Positions 1 to 5,737 of a DNA stretch of 6,660 nucleotides are shown one piece after another; positions within the stretch are counted from its first letter, which is position 1, and each line of letters begins with the position of its first letter. This DNA is from CBDUMN01 sp965368335 (lineage in GTDB: Bacteria > Pseudomonadota > Alphaproteobacteria > Rhodospirillales > JAPHRK01): positions 1 through 6,660 of the forward strand of contig CBDUMN010000139.1 of assembly GCA_965368335.1 (NCBI GenBank), given 5' to 3'. The notes below the pieces were generated by a model, which saw nothing but the letters and a program-made list of their open reading frames with translations, was not told the DNA's origin and did not search any database. Both the position numbers and the translations under genes were made by a program.

Positions 1-1
1 G

Positions 2-403
2 GCGGGCTATCTCGGCTGGCTCGGGCTTCAGGCCTTAAGCACACGCTCGACTCTCGGCGTCGGGAGTGACAACCACACCGTCGGCCCCTGGAAGGGTTTT
101 CGCGACGCCTTCATCACCAACCTTTTAAATCCCAAGGTGATCGTGATGTTTCTCGCCCTCCTGCCCAACTTCGTCGACGCCAAGAGCCCCAACGTGACCG
201 CCCAACTCTTTACCCTGACCGCCGGGCTGATCGTTATCAACACCATCTGGCAAATACCGCTCGCTCTGTTGGGCAAGGTCGCGCGGGAGTGGCTCGAACG
301 GCCGAAGGTGCAGACGGCCATCAACAGGACAACCGGCTTGATTTTGCTGCTGTTCGCCGTTTTGATGGTCTATGAAAACATCATCGCGAGGCAACCTTCA
401 TGA
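2..403 (+). CDS. LysE/RhtB-family exporter, C-terminal part (5' end outside window)
   Basis: The frame is open from base 2 and ends at TGA 401-403, giving 133 residues. LysE/RhtB proteins are usually about 205 residues, so roughly the first 70 are missing. Seen: near residue 35 a stretch reading FRDAFITNLLNPKV followed by a hydrophobic run ending LALLPNFV, which is the typical LysE-family segment (family pattern: G..TNLLNPK...FF...PQF). Two further hydrophobic segments follow, around residues 65-85 and 110-125, consistent with the later membrane helices. Known for the family: inner-membrane efflux of amino acids or related small metabolites, probably driven by the proton gradient. The substrate cannot be told from this fragment. 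An internal GTG at 137 could pass for a start, but the LysE motif runs through it from upstream, so it is not the real one. Its stop overlaps the next gene by 4 bases (ATGA), so the two are probably co-transcribed. Confidence 0.9.
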   Translation, partial: AGYLGWLGLQALSTRSTLGVGSDNHTVGPWKGFRDAFITNLLNPKVIVMFLALLPNFVDAKSPNVTAQLFTLTAGLIVINTIWQIPLALLGKVAREWLERPKVQTAINRTTGLILLLFAVLMVYENIIARQPS

Positions 404-621
404 CCCAAGACGACTCAGCGCTCCGCAAACATTCGGTGCTGATCGCCGGTCACGCCACTAGCATTTCCATCGAGAATATTTTCTGGCGCGAACTCACCCG
501 CATCGCCGAAGCGCGCGGTGTTTCGCTCAATACCCTCATCGCCGAAATCGACGCCACCCGTAGCGGTAATCTTTCAAGCGCCATCAGAGTGTTCATCGTA
601 CAGACCATTAATAACAATTAA
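400..621 (+). CDS. Ribbon-helix-helix (RHH_4-type) small DNA-binding protein
   Basis: This is a 73-residue protein. The ATG at 400 overlaps the upstream TGA, and a GAGG Shine-Dalgarno sequence at 388-391 lies 8 bases before it. Seen: a short strand-like N-terminus (HSVLIAGHATSISIE), then FWRELTRIAEARGVSL as a first helix, a turn, NTLIAEIDATR as a helix, and the ending GNLSSAIRVFIVQTI. This layout matches from memory the RHH_4 family (PF13467), common as stand-alone small proteins in Alphaproteobacteria. Known: ribbon-helix-helix proteins bind DNA as dimers through the paired N-terminal strands and are often repressors. Inferred: a transcription factor of unknown target, translationally coupled to the LysE-type exporter. 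No toxin gene follows it, so an antitoxin role is not supported. An AT-rich inverted repeat straddles its stop codon. Confidence 0.85.
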   Translation: MTQDDSALRKHSVLIAGHATSISIENIFWRELTRIAEARGVSLNTLIAEIDATRSGNLSSAIRVFIVQTINNN

Positions 622-630
622 ATTTTGTTA
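612..630. repeat. AT-rich inverted repeat over the RHH gene stop codon
   Basis: TAACAA (612-617) and TTGTTA (625-630) are perfect inverted arms around a 7-base centre that contains the stop codon of the RHH gene. It is too AT-rich and too short to be a convincing terminator, and no T-run follows. It could be a binding site for a dimeric regulator, possibly the adjacent RHH protein. At this base composition chance is also a fair explanation. Confidence 0.25.
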
Positions 631-714
631 AACTATTTTCTACCACTTCATTCAAATGGGTGATGAAAACTTTTTCTCCACGACGTAAAGATGAAATCAA
701 CATCAATTCCTCTT

Positions 715-720
715 GGAGAA
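715..720 (+). promoter_or_regulatory. Shine-Dalgarno sequence that decides the response-regulator start
   Basis: GGAGAA lies 6 bases before ATG 727. The earlier in-frame ATG at 691 has no comparable site and would add 12 residues that are not part of a receiver fold. The start at 727 puts the canonical first strand (ARILVVDD) directly at the N-terminus. Confidence 0.7.
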
Positions 721-726
721 AGACCC

Positions 727-1131
727 ATGGCGCGTATTCTGGTCGTCGATGATATGGAGCTGTCCCGCCTTTCCATCTCGGCAGTGCTGGAAGGCTTCGG
801 GCATCATGTAAGTGAAGCCGAAGATGGCCTCGAGTGCATGAAACGCCTTAAAGCCGAAGGGGCGGATATTCTGATCACCGACATGGACATGCCGAACATG
901 GCGGGCGACGAGCTAATTGAAAAACTCGCCGAGGTCGATCCTTATTTGCCGGTCATCGCCATTTCCGGGCACGACCATCTCAACGGCGTTGGCCCTCTGG
1001 ACAAAGCGCGGCGGCTCGGCGCCTGGACCGTTCTTCACAAGCCTTTCGGCGCAGGCGAGTTGGTCAATGCAGTCGACAGCATGATAAAAGAGGCCGCGGC
1101 TAGCGGAGCCCCCCTTTCAGCAACTGCTTAA
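727..1131 (+). CDS. Single-domain response regulator (CheY-like receiver)
   Basis: This 134-residue protein is a receiver domain and nothing else. Seen: the acidic pair D8-D9 in the strand ILVVDD, the expected phospho-acceptor D52 in ILITDMDMP with Pro four residues after it, S80 in VIAISG at the conserved Thr/Ser position, and K105 in the HKPF motif. All key residues for phosphorylation and switching are therefore present. A short Ala/Ser-rich tail follows (about 122-134), with no output domain. Known: such proteins act by protein-protein contact, as in chemotaxis-type signalling, phosphorelays or control of other kinases. No histidine kinase, chemotaxis gene or diguanylate cyclase is in the window, so the partner is unknown. 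The gene stands alone after an AT-rich gap (622-726) in which I could not identify a convincing promoter. Its last 32 bases overlap the 3' end of the convergent AsmA-family gene. Confidence 0.93.
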   Translation: MARILVVDDMELSRLSISAVLEGFGHHVSEAEDGLECMKRLKAEGADILITDMDMPNMAGDELIEKLAEVDPYLPVIAISGHDHLNGVGPLDKARRLGAWTVLHKPFGAGELVNAVDSMIKEAAASGAPLSATA

Positions 1132-4100
1132 AGATGTCTTCCGGCTTCAACTTCTCGGGCTTTTTCTGCTCGGGCGCTTGAACCGGCGCACGCGGGTCGG
1201 GCGGGGCGCCGGTTGTTGAGCCGGTCGACGACCCGCTATTGGTTTTCAGCAGAACGTTCGGATTGTCGAGCGGGCCTTTCACGGAGAAAGGAACCCGACT
1301 CGGCACCTTGACCTTTGCCAGCTTCAGGACCAAACCGAGAGCCGAGTTGGCCATATTGACCTCGCCTTCCACATCGGTTGTCCAGGCCGGAAGGTCGACC
1401 ATTCCCTGAGCGCCACCCGACGCAACACCGGAGGCGAGACGTAAATCCTGAGACCGGGCGATCCCGTTGATCATGGTATAGCTGCCGGTCACATCGGCCA
1501 GCCCCTTGCCTTTGCCCCCGCCCAAACCATTCAGCGCCTTGACCAGATTAAGCACCCCGGCGATCGCCGTTCCCTGGGCCTGCGCAGAATTCACATCGAT
1601 TTTATTCAACGCAAAATCACCCTCACCCTTGAGGCTTGAAACCAAGTCGTAGACCGACTGGCCCGATCCGGCAAGTTTGGAAGACATGGACAGGGCGCCC
1701 GACGCCATCGCCTTCCCGGTCACGGCTTGAGTGCCGCGCGCCACATCGCTGCCACGCAAAGTGACCAGACCATCAAAGGCTGGAACGGCGGCGGCATTGA
1801 GGCGCGCTGTGGCATCGAACTGCCCGCCGAAAACATGTCCTTTGAGCGGGCTTAGCGTCAGAACGCCTTTGTTCAGGGTGAGCGCCCCATCTGCATCATC
1901 GACCCGATATTTTCCATAGGTCAGGCTCTTGGCCTTAACCTTGATATCGGCATCGAAATCACGCAACGCCGCCAGATCGAGCGGTTCTTTCGACCAACGC
2001 TCGTTCGTTGAGCCAACAGGGCTGCCCGTCGACCCGGCAATTGTGCGACCGCCACTTTTGGCAGCGCCACCATTTTTCGCGGCACCGTCACCTTGCGCTT
2101 GCCCATCGCCCGGCAGCAGGGGATCGAGAACCAAATCGCCAATCTGCAATGTTGCAGCAATACCCTTCCGGCCTTTGTCGTCGGCGATGGCAACTTCCCC
2201 ATTCAACGAAGCGCCACCGATCATTCCGTTAATGGCGGTTAAAGCCAAGGCGCCATCTTTTGAGAAAGCCTGTCCCGAAAGATCGATTTTCACGTTGCGG
2301 CCCGCCGGACGGTAGCCAAGATCGAGCGCCTGGGTGAGCGCCGCCAAATTCGGGTGGCTAACCGAAACCTGAGCCTTTAAACCGTTTAGCAGATCGAATG
2401 GCGACAGCTTTCCCGATACCTCGAAGCGTCCGCCCACGGCCTTGACATCGGCCTCAACTTTGGGGCTGAGAAGGGAGCCATCGGCTTTGGCCTTAATCGC
2501 CACCGCGCCCAATTGACGAGGCGAAATGGGAGGCGCGATCTGCGCCAACTCAAACAGACCCGCCGTATTTTTCGCCGACAGGTCAATCGCCAGTCCTTTG
2601 GCTTCCGGGATACCATCGAGTTTGTTCAACTGCCCCGACAGGTTAAACGACGCCCCTGCCAGGTTATCGGCTCCCAAGCGGCGCAGAGTCAGGTTACCGC
2701 CATAAAGACTGGCATCGACACGGGCATTATGGGCGGTGGCTCCTTTCGCCGTTAAAGACTTAATCAGCAAATTCACATTGGCGTCAAAATCGGCTAAGGC
2801 TTTCAGCCCTTGCAGAGCCGCCGGAAGCGATGGCGTTTGCGGAGCCGTCTTGCCTTGTTCTTGCCCCTTTTCCTCTGCCCCTTTTTCTTTCGCTTTTTCT
2901 GCAGGCTTTTCGGCGGATTTTTCGCCTTCGACGAGATACGAATCCAGGTTCAGCTTATCGACGGTCAAGGTCGCGCCGAAGGAGGGGCGCTTGCGAAGCG
3001 CAATCGTCGCGCCGCCGGTGATCGTGGAACTATCGAGTCCCAGCTCGGTTTTGGCGAGATCGACCTGCTCGGCCGTTGCCACGACATCGCTTTTTAGGGT
3101 CAGCATCCTCAGCCGGTCTTGCGAAACCGGGGGCGGCGCAATCTTAAGCCAGCGCAGAACCCCCCGCAGATCGTTGATCGAAGCCTCCAGCGTCCCCTCA
3201 AAACGCGGCTTATTGTCCTTGAAACCGACAAAACCGAAGGCCGCCACATCTGAACCGCCGGGCAACTGAGCCAAGGCCTGGTTTAGCGTAATCTCGCCAC
3301 CATTGAGTTCCAGATTGACCTTGGCGTTCTTAATCGCCCCGCCCTTATAGGCCAGCGCCTCAACCGACAAATCGAGCGCCGCGCTGATATTCTTAGGGAT
3401 CGTTGAAGTTTCTTTGTCAGCTACCTCGGACTTATTGGCCTCAGGTTTCGGAGCCAGTGAAATCGAGGCCCGCGGACCGTCTCCCGACTGGTCGATGACA
3501 GCCACCCGCTCCCCTTGCTCGAGCCCCTTTGCAACGATGGGGGCGCGGGCGAGCCAATCGTCCAGATCAATCCGTTTAACCGCCACGGCCACTCCCGCGC
3601 CAATCGCTTCGCCAAAGGTCACATTGGCCGCAACTCGCGCCTTGGTTTCGCCCAGTCCGACCGTCAAATCGGGAACCTCAAGGCCTTTGGCCGTCAGCGT
3701 CATATCACCCGACGCGCTGAAAGACTGACCCAACAAGCCGGGAAATTCACCGCCCCCCGACAATGCACCCAGCAGGTCCGCAAAATTTCCCCCTTCAGCC
3801 TTCAATTCGCCGGTCACCCTTATACCGCCGTCTTCATCAACCAGGGTTCCTGAAAACTTGCTCCGTCCCTTTTCGCCCATGCCAGCGCTAACCGCAAAGC
3901 CGACGGTCCTGCCATGAATAATCTTGCCGATGGAAACCTCGAAATCCAACGGCAACCCTTTACGCACCAGCGTTCCAGCAGCGTCAAACGGCCCAATCAG
4001 AGATCCTGCGACAATTTTCGCGTTGAGCCCCTCGATACGCTCCTCGGTTCCGCTCATCGCATCCCGATAAACGATAGTGCCGTTGACAACCCGGAAGGCG

Positions 4101-4591
4101 TCGACCTGAACCGGCAGGTCAGCCGCATCGCTCCCGTCGCTCGAACCGCTTTGGTCGGATTGCTTCGCTGCGCCTGCCGCCGCATCTTCGGCAACCTCCT
4201 CAGGCGCATCGAACTCCCAGTTTTTGCGTCCGTCAGGCAAGACTTCCAGATGGATCACCGGATCATTGAGGCGAACCGATTCCACCTGAATTTTTCCGCC
4301 AATCAGAGGCCCAAGCGCCACATGAACCACAGCGGAGCGCAGGGTAACCATTTCCGGCGCCGTCCCGCCTTCACGGTTGGCCAACCGAAGTTTGGAAACC
4401 TCCAAAGATGGCGCCGGAAGCAAGCTAAGGCTGATATCGCCATCGACAATCAACTCCCGCCCCGTCGCCTCAAAGGCCTGTGCGGTTATTTCGCTCTTAT
4501 ACTGATTCCAGTCGATAAAGCTTGGCGCCGCCAACAAAGTAGCGACCAGCAGGACGATAAGAGCGACGACGGCGTAGGCTAGTTTTTTCAC
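1100..4591 (-). CDS. AsmA-family envelope protein
   Basis: This protein has 1163 residues from the GTG at 4591-4589. Seen: an N-terminal KK followed by one membrane helix (about 4-23), then the sequence PSFIDWNQYK typical of AsmA proteins, and the family motif DGRKNWEFD at about 120-128. The rest is a long beta-rich repetitive region ending in a Pro/Lys-rich tail (about 1128-1150) and EDIFKQLLKGGLR. Related segments at about 406-457, 599-656 and 876-932 look like repeats. A Lys/Glu-rich linker (about 555-580) and a Gly/Ser-rich linker (about 828-862) separate parts. Known: AsmA-like proteins (AsmA, YhdP, TamB relatives) are inner-membrane anchored with a long periplasmic beta-groove, and are implicated in phospholipid transport to, or homeostasis of, the outer membrane. 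Start choice: a TTG at 4627 is in frame but has no Shine-Dalgarno sequence, whereas GTG 4591 gives the classic MKK-helix start and has GGAG at 4606-4603, with a slightly long spacing of 11. The gene appears monocistronic. Confidence 0.92.
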   Translation of the reverse strand: MKKLAYAVVALIVLLVATLLAAPSFIDWNQYKSEITAQAFEATGRELIVDGDISLSLLPAPSLEVSKLRLANREGGTAPEMVTLRSAVVHVALGPLIGGKIQVESVRLNDPVIHLEVLPDGRKNWEFDAPEEVAEDAAAGAAKQSDQSGSSDGSDAADLPVQVDAFRVVNGTIVYRDAMSGTEERIEGLNAKIVAGSLIGPFDAAGTLVRKGLPLDFEVSIGKIIHGRTVGFAVSAGMGEKGRSKFSGTLVDEDGGIRVTGELKAEGGNFADLLGALSGGGEFPGLLGQSFSASGDMTLTAKGLEVPDLTVGLGETKARVAANVTFGEAIGAGVAVAVKRIDLDDWLARAPIVAKGLEQGERVAVIDQSGDGPRASISLAPKPEANKSEVADKETSTIPKNISAALDLSVEALAYKGGAIKNAKVNLELNGGEITLNQALAQLPGGSDVAAFGFVGFKDNKPRFEGTLEASINDLRGVLRWLKIAPPPVSQDRLRMLTLKSDVVATAEQVDLAKTELGLDSSTITGGATIALRKRPSFGATLTVDKLNLDSYLVEGEKSAEKPAEKAKEKGAEEKGQEQGKTAPQTPSLPAALQGLKALADFDANVNLLIKSLTAKGATAHNARVDASLYGGNLTLRRLGADNLAGASFNLSGQLNKLDGIPEAKGLAIDLSAKNTAGLFELAQIAPPISPRQLGAVAIKAKADGSLLSPKVEADVKAVGGRFEVSGKLSPFDLLNGLKAQVSVSHPNLAALTQALDLGYRPAGRNVKIDLSGQAFSKDGALALTAINGMIGGASLNGEVAIADDKGRKGIAATLQIGDLVLDPLLPGDGQAQGDGAAKNGGAAKSGGRTIAGSTGSPVGSTNERWSKEPLDLAALRDFDADIKVKAKSLTYGKYRVDDADGALTLNKGVLTLSPLKGHVFGGQFDATARLNAAAVPAFDGLVTLRGSDVARGTQAVTGKAMASGALSMSSKLAGSGQSVYDLVSSLKGEGDFALNKIDVNSAQAQGTAIAGVLNLVKALNGLGGGKGKGLADVTGSYTMINGIARSQDLRLASGVASGGAQGMVDLPAWTTDVEGEVNMANSALGLVLKLAKVKVPSRVPFSVKGPLDNPNVLLKTNSGSSTGSTTGAPPDPRAPVQAPEQKKPEKLKPEDIFKQLLKGGLR

Positions 4592-4650
4592 CAGGTTATG
4601 ATCTCCAGCCGGATGTTTGGACCTCAAAAGAATTTTTATTCGGTAGCGGG

Positions 4651-4679
4651 AGTTTAGAGCCAGTCAGCCAGGGTTTCAA
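4651..4679 (-). promoter_or_regulatory. Probable sigma-70-type promoter of the AsmA-family gene
   Basis: Read on the minus strand, TTGAAA (4679-4674) is a five-of-six match to the -35 consensus. It is followed by exactly 17 bases and TAAACT (4656-4651), a four-of-six match to the -10 consensus. Transcription would start near 4644, leaving a leader of about 50 bases before GTG 4591. The spacing and position are good. The call rests on motif match only. Confidence 0.5.
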
Positions 4680-4683
4680 ACCC
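4671..4683. promoter_or_regulatory. 13-base palindrome over the -35 box, candidate operator
   Basis: GGGTTT (4671-4676) and AAACCC (4678-4683) are perfect inverted arms around one central base. The predicted -35 hexamer of the AsmA-family gene lies inside it, so a bound dimer would block the polymerase. Which protein might bind is unknown. Confidence 0.35.
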
Positions 4684-4699
4684 GCAAAACGAAAAAGAG

Positions 4700-4946
4700 A
4701 GGAGGCTGACATAGATAGGCTCGAGGCATTGATATTTTCACCTATTCCAGCAGTGCCTCCTGAAAACGATAAATCAAGTGTCAGCCCAAAGACGCGACAC
4801 CCTGATTAACCGATTGTTTTTAATATTAAATATCAAACATCTCACGAACACTATCGAAATTGTGATCAGACGCGATTTCCCCCCAGCGTCAAATCTCCCT
4901 AAATTATAAATACTGAAGCAGGCGGGCTGCCCCGCCCCCATTTTTT
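4700..4946 (+). ncRNA. Candidate structured RNA or leader ending in a terminator
   Basis: On the plus strand four foldable elements follow one another. The first is a nested stem: AGGAGGC 4700-4706 with GCCTCCT 4755-4761 outside, and ATAGG 4715-4719 with CCTAT 4741-4745 inside. The second is a hairpin, GTGTC(A)GC 4778-4785 with GCGACAC 4794-4800. The third is GACGC 4869-4873 with GCGTC 4886-4890, enclosing a loop with six consecutive C. The fourth is the terminator at 4921-4946. A terminator with no plus-strand gene in front of it is the main argument for a transcript here. I see no clear promoter, so the 5' end is a guess. The RNA could be as short as about 100 bases (4840-4946) or could be an attenuated leader of the small ORF and msrQ. 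It does not match any RNA family I can name. Confidence 0.35.
4921..4946 (+). terminator. Intrinsic terminator-like hairpin, plus strand
   Basis: GGCGGG (4921-4926), a 4-base loop CTGC, and CCCGCC (4931-4936) form a perfect GC-rich 6-bp stem. CCCA and then six T (4941-4946) follow. The T-run is on the plus-strand 3' side only, so it would stop rightward transcripts. It lies 26 to 41 bases before the possible starts of the small membrane ORF. It therefore either ends an upstream small RNA or acts as an attenuator for the small ORF and msrQ. The 4-base gap between stem and T-run makes it a less than ideal terminator. Confidence 0.55.
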
Positions 4947-4987
4947 CAAAGCGAAGTATCGTGAGGAATCAGGTGGGAAAATCGAAA

Positions 4988-5095
4988 ATGACGGAGCAAG
5001 AGGTTATTAAAACACTGGAAGCAAAGAACCACCTTTGGACTTTCCTCGTCATTGTTGGTCTCGGTCTTTTGCTTTGGGTGCTTTTTTTAATTTAG
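4988..5095 (+). CDS. Small single-span membrane protein upstream of msrQ
   Basis: This 35-codon ORF runs from ATG 4988 to TAG 5093-5095. Seen: a charged, helix-prone N-terminus (MTEQEVIKTLEAKNH), then an uninterrupted hydrophobic stretch of about 20 residues (LWTFLVIVGLGLLLWVLFLI) that ends the protein, which is the layout of a tail-anchored or single-pass small membrane protein. AGGTGG at 4971-4976 is a weak ribosome site for this ATG. An alternative in-frame GTG at 4973 has a better one (GAGGA at 4963-4967, spacing 5) and would give 40 residues. The stop lies 12 bases before the first and 30 before the second possible msrQ start, so the two are probably co-transcribed. I do not recognise a family. 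Inferred only: a small partner or stabiliser of the following heme protein. Confidence 0.5.
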   Translation: MTEQEVIKTLEAKNHLWTFLVIVGLGLLLWVLFLI

Positions 5096-5125
5096 ATTTC
5101 TTTTCTAATGAAGGACCAAAGTTCA

Positions 5126-5737
5126 ATGCAAAGGGTCGCCAAACCCCTCGTTTTTTTACTTTCTCTCGCCCCTGTCATCTGGATCGCCACGCTCGTTTTT
5201 ACCGGGCAGGCAGGGGCTAATCCGGTCGAAGCCCTTAACCGGTTTCTCGGCGACTGGGCGCTTCGTTTCCTGTTGCTGGTCCTGGCCATTACCCCACTGC
5301 GTAAATTAACAGGGTGGAACCAGCTGGCTCGTTTTCGACGGATGATCGGACTCTACGCTTTCTTTTACGCCGCCCTTCATGTGGCGAGCTATGTGGTTCT
5401 CGATCAGTTCTTCGACTGGCGAACCATTTGGGCCGATATCGTCAAGCGTACTTACATCACCGTCGGCATGGCCTGCATCCTGATGCTCCTGCCGCTCGCC
5501 ATCACATCGACCAACGGCATGATCAAACGCCTGGGCGGCAAACGATGGAAAGCACTGCACACCCTCGTCTACCCGGCAGGGATCGCCGCCTGTCTGCACT
5601 ATTTCATGATGGTCAAGGCCGACATCCGGGAACCGTTGATCTACGCGGCAATCCTGGCCGTCCTGCTCGGTTATCGTATCGTGGGAAAACTGACGCTTAG
5701 TCGAGCAGCCGCCCCTGGCAGTCCACCCCTGCGGTAA
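5126..5737 (+). CDS. msrQ: MsrQ, heme-binding membrane subunit of the MsrPQ methionine sulfoxide reductase
   Basis: This protein has 203 residues from ATG 5126, or 209 from ATG 5108. Seen: about six hydrophobic segments, and the family landmarks ITPLRKLTGW, ARFRRMIGLYAFFYAALH, KRTYITVG, AITSTNGMIKRLGGKRWKAL and HTLVYPAGIAACLHY. The three histidines that I recall as heme ligands in E. coli MsrQ are present. Counted from ATG 5108 they are H91, H151 and H164, apparently the same numbers as in E. coli (211 residues). Known: MsrQ sits in the inner membrane, binds b-type heme and passes electrons from the quinone pool or a cytosolic flavin reductase to periplasmic MsrP, which repairs oxidised methionines. 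Start: AAGGA at 5111-5115 lies 10 bases before ATG 5126, whereas ATG 5108 has no ribosome site, although coupling to the small ORF could serve it. No msrP is adjacent. The 3' end overlaps a convergent gene by 41 bases. Confidence 0.92.
   Translation: MQRVAKPLVFLLSLAPVIWIATLVFTGQAGANPVEALNRFLGDWALRFLLLVLAITPLRKLTGWNQLARFRRMIGLYAFFYAALHVASYVVLDQFFDWRTIWADIVKRTYITVGMACILMLLPLAITSTNGMIKRLGGKRWKALHTLVYPAGIAACLHYFMMVKADIREPLIYAAILAVLLGYRIVGKLTLSRAAAPGSPPLR

Larger units (their letters stand above)
4592..4972. other. Divergent intergenic region with no supported protein gene
   Basis: This stretch of about 380 bases separates the minus-strand AsmA-family gene from the plus-strand small ORF and msrQ. 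It is much more AT-rich than the flanking genes, especially 4801-4920, and includes a 12-base palindrome TTTAATATTAAA at 4819-4830. It holds the AsmA promoter, several inverted repeats that could fold in a plus-strand RNA, and a plus-strand terminator. I found no reading frame with a start, ribosome site and plausible protein before 4961. Confidence 0.6.

Noticed and set aside
691..726. Longer response regulator from ATG 691
   Set aside because: The added residues are not part of the receiver fold, and the strong ribosome site at 715-720 fits ATG 727.
622..726. Promoter for the response regulator starting from TTGTTA at 625-630
   Set aside because: No acceptable -10 hexamer lies at 16-18 bases spacing.
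1089..1111. Hairpin GGCT/AGCC with a short T-run as a terminator for the AsmA-family gene
   Set aside because: The stem is only 4-5 bp and the T-run is four bases, separated from the stem; not enough to call a terminator.
2736..3269. 177-codon open frame on the plus strand
   Set aside because: Antisense to the AsmA-family gene; Ser/Phe/Pro-rich translation without any domain. The frame is a by-product of the sense codon usage.
3914..4582. 222-codon open frame on the plus strand
   Set aside because: It lies wholly antisense to the AsmA-family gene, has no ribosome site or recognisable domain, and its composition (many Arg, Asn, Gln, Pro) is what the opposite strand of a GC-rich gene gives.
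4592..4627. Longer AsmA N-terminus from a TTG start at 4627
   Set aside because: No Shine-Dalgarno sequence before the TTG, and the extra 12 residues precede a typical MKK-membrane-helix start at GTG 4591.
4790..4875. Direct repeat AGACGCGA at 4790-4797 and 4868-4875
   Set aside because: An 8-base repeat in about 380 bases is expected by chance about once; no further copies.
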